Below, in pieces: positions 6,561 through 13,370 of a DNA stretch of 13,370 bases. Every line of letters starts with the position of its first letter. Within the stretch, counting starts at the first letter, position 1. The position numbers and the translations under genes were made by a program. Under the pieces are notes generated by a model. It was given only the letters and a program-made list of their open reading frames with translations. It was not told the origin of the DNA and did no database searches. Source of the stretch: an uncultured Christensenellaceae bacterium (lineage in GTDB: Bacteria; Bacillota; Clostridia; Christensenellales; Borkfalkiaceae); the NCBI GenBank assembly GCA_910587625.1, contig CAJUMW010000003.1, forward strand, positions 53,950 to 67,319. Reading direction: 5' to 3'.

Positions 6561-6914
6561 ATGCGTAATTTTGTTGTGACAATAAACGGTAAAAGCTATT
6601 CTGTAGGCGTAGAGGAAGTCGGAGAAAGCGAAAATACGGCGCCTGTTTTAAAAACTATTTCGGAAATACCCAAGGAAGCGCCTGTAAGCAACGTTTCGGC
6701 AAAGGGTGAAAAGGTTTTATCTCCGTTCCCCGGACTTATCAAAAATATTCTTGTTGCCGACGGCGCTACGGTAAAAAAAGACCAGCCCATAATAGTGCTT
6801 GAAGCAATGAAAATGGATAACGAAGTTACCGCACCTTGCGACGGTAAAGTGACTTTGTGTGTGACGAAGGGCGCTAATGTGGAAACTAACGCGCAACTTG
6901 CTGTAATCGGCTAA
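6561..6914 (+). CDS. Biotin carboxyl carrier protein (1.3S / MmdC-like)
   Basis: Carries the CO2 group as carboxybiotin between the carboxyltransferase and OadB. The 117-aa protein has a short N-terminal strand region (MRNFVVTINGKSYSVGVEE), a mobile linker (about 22-52, with Pro, Ala and Ser) and a C-terminal biotinyl domain. The biotinylation motif is EAMKM (81-85), with Lys84 the expected attachment site. The usual flanking turns are LSPFPGLI (53-60) and APCDGKV (91-97). It is free-standing, as in transcarboxylase and methylmalonyl-CoA decarboxylase, and unlike enterobacterial OadA where this domain is fused. AAGGAG (6547-6552) overlaps the upstream stop codon. A biotin ligase must act in trans and is not in the window. 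Confidence 0.95.
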   Translation: MRNFVVTINGKSYSVGVEEVGESENTAPVLKTISEIPKEAPVSNVSAKGEKVLSPFPGLIKNILVADGATVKKDQPIIVLEAMKMDNEVTAPCDGKVTLCVTKGANVETNAQLAVIG

Positions 6915-6925
6915 GCGGAGGAAAT

Positions 6926-8164
6926 ATGTTGCAAAGCGGAATAGACTTTGGCAAGATATTTGAAAATTTGTACGAGTCAATGGGGTTTGTTCAGGGTAAC
7001 TGGCAAAACTACGTTATGTTATTGATATCGTTCGTGCTTATGTATCTCGCTATAGTCAAAAATTTTGAGCCGATGCTGTTGCTTCCGATTGCCTTCGGTA
7101 TGTTTTTAATAAATATTCCAGGTGCGGAAAAAGTACTTTGGGGTACACATCCCGAAGGAGATAATTCGTATGAGGCAGTCACAAACAGAGGGCTTTTATG
7201 GTATCTGTATTTCGGTGTAGATAAAGTTATTTATCCGCCGTTGATTTTCCTCGGTATAGGCGCGATGACGGATTTCGGACCGTTGATTGCCAATCCCAAA
7301 AGTATGCTTATCGGTGCGGGCGCTCAACTTGGAATATTTGTTGCGTTTATACTTGCTGCGGCAATGGGGCTTTCGGTTGCTGCGGCTGCGGCAATTGCAA
7401 TAATAGGCGGAGCGGACGGGCCGACCGCGATTATGGTTACGTCAAAGCTGGCTCCCGATCTGATACCGACAATAGCCATTGCTGCGTATTCGTATATGGC
7501 GTTGATACCTATAATACAAAAACCTTTAATGAAATTGCTCACTACCGAAAAAGAACGTAAAATACGCATGAAGCCGTTGCGGCAGGTAAGTAAGCTTGAA
7601 AAAATATTGTTTCCGATAATAGTAACGCTGGTAGTTGGCATTATTTTGCCTGATTCAATAACTTTGCTTGGAATGTTGATGCTCGGCAACTTGTTTAAAG
7701 AGTCGGGAGTTGTTGACAGGCTTTCCACACAGGCTCAGAACGGTTTAATGAATACAATAACTATTTTTCTTGGCATATCGGTTGGAAGTAAGGCCAAGGG
7801 TGAAATATTTTTGAGTGTTACAACCCTGCAAATTATTGCAATAGGATTATTTGCGTTTGTAATCGGAACTATCGGCGGTTTACTTGTTGCTAAAATTATG
7901 TGTAAAGCGACAAAGGGTAAAATTAATCCCTTAATTGGTTCCGCCGGCGTTTCCGCTGTGCCTATGGCTGCAAGAATTTCAGAGGATATGGGACGGAAAT
8001 ACGACCCACAGAACCACTTGCTTATGCACGCAATGGGGCCCAATGTTGCAGGTGTTATAGGTTCGGCTATTGCAGCCGGCGTATTGCTAGCATGCTTTGG
8101 CGGATATGCCGACGGCAGTGCGCCCGAGGCGTTTGTTAATATAGTCAATACAATTATGGCGTAA
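6926..8164 (+). CDS. Na+-translocating decarboxylase beta subunit (OadB/MmdB/GcdB type)
   Basis: The membrane pump that decarboxylates carboxybiotin and exports Na+. It has 412 aa and is strongly hydrophobic. Family signatures are GGADGPTAIM (161-170), AAYSYMALIPIIQKP (186-200), NPLIGSAGVSAVPMAARI (334-351) and HLLMHAMGPNVAGVIGSAIA (364-383). Residues that I recall as essential in Klebsiella OadB (Asp203, Tyr229, Asn373, Gly377, Ser382, Arg389) match Asp164, Tyr190, Asn334, Gly338, Ser343 and Arg350 with the same internal spacing. The ion pathway thus appears intact. GGAGG (6917-6921) lies 4 bases before the ATG. The family is shared by oxaloacetate, methylmalonyl-CoA, malonate and glutaconyl-CoA decarboxylases, so this subunit does not reveal the substrate. 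Confidence 0.97.
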   Translation: MLQSGIDFGKIFENLYESMGFVQGNWQNYVMLLISFVLMYLAIVKNFEPMLLLPIAFGMFLINIPGAEKVLWGTHPEGDNSYEAVTNRGLLWYLYFGVDKVIYPPLIFLGIGAMTDFGPLIANPKSMLIGAGAQLGIFVAFILAAAMGLSVAAAAAIAIIGGADGPTAIMVTSKLAPDLIPTIAIAAYSYMALIPIIQKPLMKLLTTEKERKIRMKPLRQVSKLEKILFPIIVTLVVGIILPDSITLLGMLMLGNLFKESGVVDRLSTQAQNGLMNTITIFLGISVGSKAKGEIFLSVTTLQIIAIGLFAFVIGTIGGLLVAKIMCKATKGKINPLIGSAGVSAVPMAARISEDMGRKYDPQNHLLMHAMGPNVAGVIGSAIAAGVLLACFGGYADGSAPEAFVNIVNTIMA

Positions 8165-8179
8165 GGACGAGATAACTTT

Positions 8180-9607
8180 ATGGATACGAAAAAACTTTTA
8201 ATTACCGATACAATTTTACGCGATGCTCATCAATCCCACGCGGCAACGCGTATGCGCTTTGATGAAATGGAACCTATGCTTTCGCTTTTAGACGACGTCG
8301 GTTACTATTCTCTTGAAGCTTGGGGCGGCGCAACATTTGACAGTTGTCTTAGGTTTTTGAATGAGGATCCTTGGGACAGATTGAGAAATCTCAAAAAATA
8401 TTTAAAAAAGACGCCCATTCAGATGCTTTTAAGGGGGCAAAATCTTTTGGGGTATCGTCATTATGCCGATGACGTTGTTGAAAAATTTGTAGAGAAATCT
8501 ATAGAAAACGGAATAGGCGTAATAAGATTATTTGACGCGTTGAACGACCCGAGAAATCTTGAAGCATCGGTAAAATCAATTAAAAAATACGGCACAGGCG
8601 GAAAGTGCGTATGTGAATGCGCAATTTCTTATACTACAAGTCCCGTACATACCACAGAATATTTTGTAAAACTTGCAAAACAGTTCGAAGATATGGGCGC
8701 CGATAATATTTGTATAAAGGATATGGCAAATTTATTGTTGCCATTTACCGCGTACGAACTTGTTAAAGAGCTTAAAGCAGAACTTCGTCCCGAAACAAAA
8801 GTGCATTTACACACTCACAACACTACGGGAACGGGAGATATGATTTATCTTATGGCTATTCAAGCCGGTGTCGATATTGTAGACTGTGCGCTTTCTCCGT
8901 TAGGTAACGGTACGTCTAACCCTGCGACAGAGCCGCTTATTGCTACATTGAAAGATACTCGATATGACACAGGTATCGACATACAAAAACTTCTTCCTGC
9001 AGTAACTCATTTCAATAAGGTTGCCGAAAGGCTTGAAAAGGACGGATTCCTTAATCCGAAAGTCAGACGCGTTGATATAAATACGCTTTTATATCAAGTG
9101 CCGGGCGGTATGCTTTCTAACCTTATGAACCAATTAAAACAGGCCGGTAAGGAAGAAAAATTGTTGGATTGTCTTGCCGAAGTACCCAAAGTAAGGGCGG
9201 ACAGTGGCTATCCTCCGCTTGTTACTCCGTCAAGCCAAATTGTCGGTACTCAGGCGGTTTGGAATGTATTGCTAGGCAGATATAAAACTATTACGGCTCA
9301 GTTCAAAGATATGATTTTAGGTAAATACGGCGCCGTTTTGGGAGAGAAAAACGCAGACGTAGTTAAATTGTGTCAAAAAGACGGAGAAAAAATTATTGAA
9401 TGCCGTCCTGCCGACTTAATTTCTAATGAATTGAATGCATTAACACGAAAAGTTAAAAGCGACGGTTTTTATACCCGGGAAGAAGACGTTTTGTCGTATG
9501 CATTATTCCCCGAAGTTTCCACAAATTTCTTTAAATGGAGAAAGGCGAAAGATACAGGCGTCGACACCGATTTAGCTTCAAATCCCAATAAGGTTTATCC
9601 CGTGTAA
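8180..9607 (+). CDS. Oxaloacetate decarboxylase alpha / transcarboxylase 5S-type carboxyltransferase
   Basis: Transfers CO2 between oxaloacetate (giving pyruvate) and biotin. It has 475 aa. A TIM-barrel DRE-type domain comes first: DTILRDAHQS (10-19, metal-binding Asp15), MLLRGQN (82-88), NICIKDMAN (176-184, carboxylated Lys180 expected) and HLHTHNTTG (209-217, metal-binding His pair). The PycB/OadA conserved domain follows, with YQVPGGMLSNL (305-315) and SSQIVGTQAVWNVL (351-364). There is no C-terminal biotin domain; the free carrier three genes of this operon share supplies it. It begins 15 bases after the OadB stop. The AAGGA at 8163-8167 is 12 bases from the ATG, rather far. Pyruvate carboxylase subunit B is the main alternative, but no biotin carboxylase gene is nearby, so decarboxylation coupled to OadB is favoured. 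Confidence 0.93.
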   Translation: MDTKKLLITDTILRDAHQSHAATRMRFDEMEPMLSLLDDVGYYSLEAWGGATFDSCLRFLNEDPWDRLRNLKKYLKKTPIQMLLRGQNLLGYRHYADDVVEKFVEKSIENGIGVIRLFDALNDPRNLEASVKSIKKYGTGGKCVCECAISYTTSPVHTTEYFVKLAKQFEDMGADNICIKDMANLLLPFTAYELVKELKAELRPETKVHLHTHNTTGTGDMIYLMAIQAGVDIVDCALSPLGNGTSNPATEPLIATLKDTRYDTGIDIQKLLPAVTHFNKVAERLEKDGFLNPKVRRVDINTLLYQVPGGMLSNLMNQLKQAGKEEKLLDCLAEVPKVRADSGYPPLVTPSSQIVGTQAVWNVLLGRYKTITAQFKDMILGKYGAVLGEKNADVVKLCQKDGEKIIECRPADLISNELNALTRKVKSDGFYTREEDVLSYALFPEVSTNFFKWRKAKDTGVDTDLASNPNKVYPV

Positions 9608-9613
9608 ATAATT

Positions 9614-9652
9614 GCAGTGCAGACTTGAACGGGCTGTGCTGCATTTATTTTT
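9614..9652 (+). terminator. Probable terminator of the decarboxylase operon
   Basis: GCAGTGCAG (9614-9622) pairs with CTGTGCTGC (9634-9642): nine pairs including two G-U, with an 11-base loop. A T-rich tail follows (ATTTATTTTTAT) rather than a pure T run. It sits 6 bases after the operon's last stop codon. Confidence 0.65.
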
Positions 9653-9675
9653 ATAAATAAATTTAAGGAAAGAAT

Positions 9676-10902
9676 ATGCAAAATGTAGCTGTTATAGGTG
9701 CAGGCGCTTCGGGACTTGTTGCCGCATATTTTGCGGCATTAAATAACAACCTAGTTACCGTATTTGAAAAAAACGAAAAAAGCGGCAAAAAAATTTATAT
9801 AACGGGTAAAGGGCGGTGCAATGTAACGCACAACTGCTCTCCCGAAGAGTTTTTAAATAACGTAGTAAATAACTCAAAATTTCTTACGGGAGCAATATAT
9901 GCGTTTTCTCCAGAACGCTGCGTACAGTTTTTCGAAAACGGCGGACTTCCGCTTAAAGAAGAGCGCGGGGCAAGATATTTCCCTGTTTCCGACAAGGCAA
10001 GCGACGTAACTAAATGTCTTGAAAAATATTGCAAAAATCTTGGCGTGAATTTTAATTTTTGCGAGCAAGTCGAGAAAATTACGGTTTTACATAGTACTAT
10101 GTCAGGCATAATAACAAATAAAGGTTCATATTCGTTCGATAAAGTTATTGTCTGTACAGGTGGTATAAGTTATCCGTCGACAGGTTCGACAGGTGACGGA
10201 TATAAGTTTGCCGAAAGTGTGGGACACAGCGTTATAGATTTAAAGCCTGCGCTTTGCGGATTAAACTTAAAGGGTAGTTACTATAAAAATTTGCAGGGGC
10301 TTAGCCTTAAAAACGTTAAGCTGTACGTTTTTAACGATAATAAGTTATTAAATGAGTTTTTCGGAGAAATGCTGTTTACCCATTTCGGAGTTTCCGGTCC
10401 CATAGTTTTATCTGCGTCGAGCATTATAAATAGGTTGGATTTGAATAAAATAAAACTTGTTTTGGATTTAAAACCTGCACTTTCGGTCGAACAGCTTAAT
10501 AAAAGAATTTTAAGAGATTTTGAACAATATAAAAATAAAAGTATCTATAATTGTTTAAAAGAATTATTGCCTTTCGCAATTATCGAAGAAGTGTTGAAAA
10601 GAAGTAATATTTTGCCCGAAATTCAGGTCAATTCTGTTACAAGAAATCAAAGGCAGAGTTTATTGACAACAATTAAAAATTTTGATATGATTGTTGCGTC
10701 ATTGAGGGACTTTTCCGAAGCGATTGTTACCTCAGGCGGTGTAAACGTCAAGGAAGTTAACCCTAAAACTATGGAAAGTAAGCTTATAAAGGGGCTTTAT
10801 TTTTGCGGAGAAGTTCTTGACTTAGACGCATTTACAGGCGGTTATAATTTACAGATAGCTTTTTCGACGGGATACGCCGCCGGTAGCAGTATAAAAAATT
10901 GA
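9676..10902 (+). CDS. HI0933/YhiN/BaiN-like NAD(P)/FAD-dependent oxidoreductase
   Basis: A two-dinucleotide-binding-domain flavoprotein of 408 aa, normal for the family. The FAD motif is VIGAGASGLVAAYFA (6-20), with Glu31 at the end of strand 2 for ribose binding. The family hallmark TGKGRCNVTHNC (43-54) follows. VIVCTGGISYPSTGSTGDGY is the mid-protein signature, and GLYFCGEVLDLDAFTGGYNLQIA is near the end, where it closes the FAD site. The physiological reaction of most members is unknown. One Clostridium scindens member (BaiN) has been proposed to act on bile acids, but this membership is far too broad to transfer that role. AAGGA (9665-9669) sets the start. No clear promoter lies in the 68-base gap upstream. 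The gene carries copy 2 of the palindromic repeat in frame (codons 137-146). Confidence 0.88.
   Translation: MQNVAVIGAGASGLVAAYFAALNNNLVTVFEKNEKSGKKIYITGKGRCNVTHNCSPEEFLNNVVNNSKFLTGAIYAFSPERCVQFFENGGLPLKEERGARYFPVSDKASDVTKCLEKYCKNLGVNFNFCEQVEKITVLHSTMSGIITNKGSYSFDKVIVCTGGISYPSTGSTGDGYKFAESVGHSVIDLKPALCGLNLKGSYYKNLQGLSLKNVKLYVFNDNKLLNEFFGEMLFTHFGVSGPIVLSASSIINRLDLNKIKLVLDLKPALSVEQLNKRILRDFEQYKNKSIYNCLKELLPFAIIEEVLKRSNILPEIQVNSVTRNQRQSLLTTIKNFDMIVASLRDFSEAIVTSGGVNVKEVNPKTMESKLIKGLYFCGEVLDLDAFTGGYNLQIAFSTGYAAGSSIKN
10084..10113. repeat. Copy 2 of the 30-base palindromic repeat, inside the flavoprotein gene
   Basis: Matches 1141-1170 at 27 of 30 bases by eye, including the unbroken blocks CATAGTACTATGT and GCATAATA. 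The palindrome extends to 14 bases here (ACATAGTACTATGT, 10089-10102). It is translated as VLHSTMSGII between two beta strands before the VIVCTGG motif, a variable spot in the family, and does not shift the frame. Confidence 0.6.
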
Positions 10903-10931
10903 TTATATAATTTTATTAAGGGAAATAATAT

Positions 10932-11939
10932 ATGAAAGCAATAAGAGGAGCAACTACTGTTTCTTGCGACAGCGCCGAAGAAATTAAAGAAAAAGTAAAT
11001 GAGCTGCTGTCTGAAATTACCCGTCAGAATTGCCTACAAGAGCAAGATATTATATGTATAATGTTTTCCAATACATCGGATTTGCACGCATTTTATCCTG
11101 CAAAAGCGGCAAGAGAATGCGGTTTTGTCAACTGCGCGCTGTTTTCTTCACTCGAACCCGAAATTGACGGCGCGCTGAAAATGTGTATAAGGGTAATGCT
11201 TCTTATAGAAAAAGATATTTTGCCCAAACATATATATTTAAACGAGGCAATAAACTTGCGTAAAGATATTTCACAGTTATTGAATATTGCAATCGACGGA
11301 CCTGCCGGCAGCGGTAAAAGCACCGTAGCTAGAGCAATAGCAAAAAAGCTTAATATTTTATGCCTTGATACGGGAGCAATGTACAGAGCGTGCGCATTAA
11401 AATGCGTAAATTGCGGTGTAAGCGTTACCGATGAAAATAAAGTTGCAAAAATTATTGAAAATATAAATTTGTCTGTGCAATATAAAGACGGCTCACAGGT
11501 TACTTTATTGGACGGAAAGGACGTATCTGAAGATATCAGAAAGCCCGAGATTTCTATGCTTGCCTCAACCGTTTCCGCAATTAATTGCGTAAGAACAAAG
11601 ATGGTGGAATTGCAAAGAGAAATTGCAAATAAAAATTCTTGCATTCTCGATGGCAGAGATATCGGAACCAACGTGTTACCGAACGCGACTTTTAAATTTT
11701 ATTTGACGGCAAGTTGTGACGAGCGGGCAAAGAGAAGATATAGAGAATATATACAGAAGGGAAAAACCGTTGACTTTGACGAAATAAAGCGCGATATCGA
11801 GAAACGCGACGTTCAGGATACGAATAGAAAAATAGCGCCTTTAAAGCAGGCGCACGATGCAATTTATATCGATACTTCGGATATGGAAATCAATGAGGTT
11901 ATCGATTTTATAATTAAAAAAATACAGGAAACAATATAA
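10932..11939 (+). CDS. Fusion of AroH-type chorismate mutase and cytidylate kinase
   Basis: One 335-aa reading frame with two complete enzymes. Residues 1-112 match Bacillus AroH, which converts chorismate to prephenate for Phe and Tyr: IRGATTV (4-10), DLHAFYPAKAARE (50-62), LEPEIDGALKMCIRVML (74-90) and HIYLNEAINLR (100-110). Catalytic Arg7, Glu78, Arg90 and Tyr108 of AroH correspond to Arg5, Glu75, Arg87 and Tyr102. Residues 117-335 are Cmk, which phosphorylates CMP and dCMP: P-loop GPAGSGKST (123-131), LDTGAMYRA (145-153), DGRDIGTNVLPNA (240-252) and a lid near KRRYREYIQKG, then RDVQDTNRKIAPL (292-304). The linker is only a few residues. No internal Shine-Dalgarno precedes the TTG at codon 118, so separate Cmk translation is unlikely. 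AAGGGA (10918-10923) supports the start. It overlaps plsC by one base. Confidence 0.93.
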   Translation: MKAIRGATTVSCDSAEEIKEKVNELLSEITRQNCLQEQDIICIMFSNTSDLHAFYPAKAARECGFVNCALFSSLEPEIDGALKMCIRVMLLIEKDILPKHIYLNEAINLRKDISQLLNIAIDGPAGSGKSTVARAIAKKLNILCLDTGAMYRACALKCVNCGVSVTDENKVAKIIENINLSVQYKDGSQVTLLDGKDVSEDIRKPEISMLASTVSAINCVRTKMVELQREIANKNSCILDGRDIGTNVLPNATFKFYLTASCDERAKRRYREYIQKGKTVDFDEIKRDIEKRDVQDTNRKIAPLKQAHDAIYIDTSDMEINEVIDFIIKKIQETI

Positions 11940-12616
11940 TGGCCGAAAAATTAAGTAAAGAGGAAAAAAAAGCTATTAAAAAACAGCGTAAATTTGAAAG
12001 ATGGTTTAAATTTATGCGGTTTATTCATTTTTGTTTTATTTTACCCTTTTATCCTTATAAGCGATACGGAATGAAAAAACGGTACAACGACACGCCTTTT
12101 ATAATAGTTGGCAATCATTTGAGCGTACTTGACGTAATACCTGCGGCAATGACCACGAATAAGCCTATTCACTATATGGCAAAAAAAGAGTTGTTTGTAA
12201 AGGGTGTAAGTAAATGGTTTACTAAAAAATGCGAGTGTATTCCGGTATCCCGTGACGGCTCGGACGTAAGAGCTATGATGCAGGCAATGAAATATCTTAA
12301 AAACGACGGAGTTGTGTGTATTTTTCCCGAGGGAACGAGGAACAAGACCGACGATTTATTTTTGCCTTTTAAAAGCGGTGCAGCCGCGCTTTCAATTAAA
12401 ACCAAAACTCCGATTTTGCCCGTGGTTCAAATTACAAAAATAAAGGCGTTTAAAAAGTCGCATATATATTTTGGGGAACCGTTTGAGTTTACCGAGTTCT
12501 ATGATAAAAAACTTACGCAAGAAGATATCGAGCGTGCAGACCAAATGCTTAGGGATAAGTTTGAAGAGCTCTATTATATAATGCGGGATTTGCGTAAAAG
12601 TAAGAAGAAAAAATAA
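11939..12616 (+). CDS. plsC: Lysophospholipid (1-acylglycerol-3-phosphate) acyltransferase, PlsC-like
   Basis: Probably adds the second acyl chain to lysophosphatidic acid at the inner membrane face, giving phosphatidic acid. The 225-aa protein has the acyltransferase block I NHLSVLD (59-65; His60 and Asp65 of the HX4D pair). Block III is FPEGTRNKTDD (129-139), which binds the phosphate. The block IV-like segment is TPILPVV (157-163). A charged N-terminus (KEEKKAIKKQRK) precedes a hydrophobic stretch (about 26-40), and the tail is strongly basic (RKSKKKK). The ATG overlaps the cmk stop in TAATG; AGGA (11926-11929) lies within the upstream gene 9 bases away. A cmk-plsC-ispH order is common in Clostridia. 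The exact acyl acceptor is not shown by the sequence. Confidence 0.9.
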   Translation: MAEKLSKEEKKAIKKQRKFERWFKFMRFIHFCFILPFYPYKRYGMKKRYNDTPFIIVGNHLSVLDVIPAAMTTNKPIHYMAKKELFVKGVSKWFTKKCECIPVSRDGSDVRAMMQAMKYLKNDGVVCIFPEGTRNKTDDLFLPFKSGAAALSIKTKTPILPVVQITKIKAFKKSHIYFGEPFEFTEFYDKKLTQEDIERADQMLRDKFEELYYIMRDLRKSKKKK

Positions 12617-13370
12617 TGCAGATAATTTTAGCAAAACACAACGGTTTTTGTATGGGCGTCAAACACGCGGTAGATACAGCTATGTCGCTTGAATCGGATA
12701 ATGCCTTTGTGCTTGGGGAAATAATTCATAATCCGGATGTTGTTCGTGCAATAGAGAATAAAGGCTTAAAAACAGTGAACAGCTTAAAAGAATTGCCCGA
12801 CGGATGTACTGTTATTTTTCGCTCGCACGGAGTTCCCGAAAGCTATTACGGGGAGTGCGCGGCAAGAAATATTACAATTATAGACTGCACTTGCGGATTT
12901 GTGCGCCGCACGCAAAAAATTGTTAAAGAACAATACTCCTTAAAAAAAGATATAGTAATTATCGGTGAACGCAACCATCCCGAAGTAATAGGGCTGTTGG
13001 GCTGGTGTGAGAATAATGCTACTGTAATAAGCGGTTTTGAGGACGTAAATGAAGATTTGGCGCAAAAAAACTTGTGTGTTGTGTGTCAAACCACCTTTTC
13101 AGAGCAGAAATTTGAAAAAATTATTAAAAATATTAGAAAAGTTTGTGAAAAAACAGTTGCTGTTTTTAAGACGATTTGCTATACTACTATAGAAAGGCAG
13201 GAAGAAGTAGAAAAACTGTCCGAACAGTGCGAGGCAATGCTTGTTGTCGGCGGACTGAACAGCAGCAACACGAACAAGCTTTACGAGCTTGCAAAGCTAC
13301 ATTGTAAAAATGTATTCAGGCTTTCCAATGCGGAAAGTTTAGATATTACAAAAATTAAAAATTTTAAAAG
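12616..13370 (+). CDS. ispH: 4-hydroxy-3-methylbut-2-enyl diphosphate reductase, 3'-truncated by window edge
   Basis: The last step of the MEP pathway: reduces HMBPP to IPP and DMAPP using a [4Fe-4S] cluster. The frame is open from the ATG at 12616, which overlaps the plsC stop (TAATG), to the window end: 251 codons. Cluster cysteines are Cys12 (GFCMGV), Cys93 (DCTCGFV) and Cys188 (ICYTTIERQ). Substrate His residues are His38 (GEIIHNP), His71 (RSHGV) and His121 (ERNHPEV). VVGGLNSSNTNKL (210-222) supplies the Ser and Asn that bind diphosphate. The usual DATCP around the second cluster Cys is DCTCG here, adding a Cys and losing the Pro. In Clostridia IspH is often followed by or fused to S1 RNA-binding domains; whether that holds here lies beyond the window. 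Confidence 0.95.
   Translation, partial: MQIILAKHNGFCMGVKHAVDTAMSLESDNAFVLGEIIHNPDVVRAIENKGLKTVNSLKELPDGCTVIFRSHGVPESYYGECAARNITIIDCTCGFVRRTQKIVKEQYSLKKDIVIIGERNHPEVIGLLGWCENNATVISGFEDVNEDLAQKNLCVVCQTTFSEQKFEKIIKNIRKVCEKTVAVFKTICYTTIERQEEVEKLSEQCEAMLVVGGLNSSNTNKLYELAKLHCKNVFRLSNAESLDITKIKNFK

Noticed and set aside
7324..8148. Two long - strand frames of 134 and 137 aa
   Set aside because: Both are antisense to the OadB gene, whose biased codons for hydrophobic residues leave the opposite strand open; no motif is seen.
4778..9607. Naming the operon as methylmalonyl-CoA decarboxylase or oxaloacetate decarboxylase outright
   Set aside because: OadB, OadG and the carrier are common to several systems, both carboxyltransferase types are present, and the first one is too divergent to assign a substrate.
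8180..9607. Pyruvate carboxylase subunit B
   Set aside because: The sequence would allow it, but there is no biotin carboxylase partner and it is operonic with OadB, which indicates decarboxylation or transcarboxylation.
9676..10902. Calling the flavoprotein BaiN
   Set aside because: The family is large and mostly uncharacterised, and this genomic position next to cmk-plsC-ispH suggests a housekeeping member.
11093..11671. 192-aa open frame on the - strand
   Set aside because: It lies entirely inside the well-supported AroH-Cmk gene, has no recognisable domain, and no ribosome binding site was seen.

Overview
The window is an AT-rich, tightly packed stretch of chromosome that looks like a gut-type member of the Clostridia (Firmicutes). 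Four things point there. The order flavoprotein / cmk / plsC / ispH at the right end is, from memory, typical of Clostridia. A Gram-positive-type bile salt hydrolase is present. A Na+-translocating biotin decarboxylase operon is present. Start sites have strong AGGAGG-like ribosome binding sites. All protein genes are on the + strand; only a tRNA-Trp is on the - strand. No gene-free stretch exceeds 300 bases. I see no phage, IS element or CRISPR array.

Layout. (1) 1-1134: the 3' three quarters of purB (purine synthesis), closed by a hairpin terminator. (2) 1268-2245: a choloylglycine hydrolase with the full catalytic set of bile salt hydrolases. (3) 2249-2466: a crowded intergenic region with a + strand promoter, a terminator hairpin, a - strand tRNA-Trp and its near-consensus promoter. 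(4) 2467-4655: an atypical proC-like reductase overlapping rnhA (RNase HI), then a TVP38/TMEM64 (DedA-like) membrane protein whose stop codon lies inside its terminator. (5) 4706-9652: a promoter, five genes and a terminator. The genes are a divergent CoA-type carboxyltransferase, an OadG-like small membrane subunit, a free biotin carrier protein, the OadB Na+-pump subunit, and an OadA/5S-type carboxyltransferase without its own biotin domain. (6) 9676 to the end: an HI0933/BaiN-like flavoprotein, an AroH chorismate mutase fused to cytidylate kinase, a PlsC-type acyltransferase, and a partial ispH, joined by very short gaps or 1-base TAATG overlaps.

How the genes work together. The five-gene set in (5) should form one membrane complex. 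A carboxyltransferase moves CO2 from a carboxylated acid to biotin on the carrier, and OadB releases it while exporting Na+. Two different carboxyltransferases share one carrier and one pump. This suggests two substrates, or a transcarboxylase that can be coupled to Na+.

The most unusual items are the AroH-Cmk fusion, the two-carboxyltransferase Na+-pump operon with a divergent first subunit, a 30-base near-identical repeat built on the palindrome CATAGTACTATG (one copy after purB, one inside the flavoprotein gene), and a ProC-like protein lacking the family's substrate-site signatures. Family assignments are from sequence recognition only; no searches were run.
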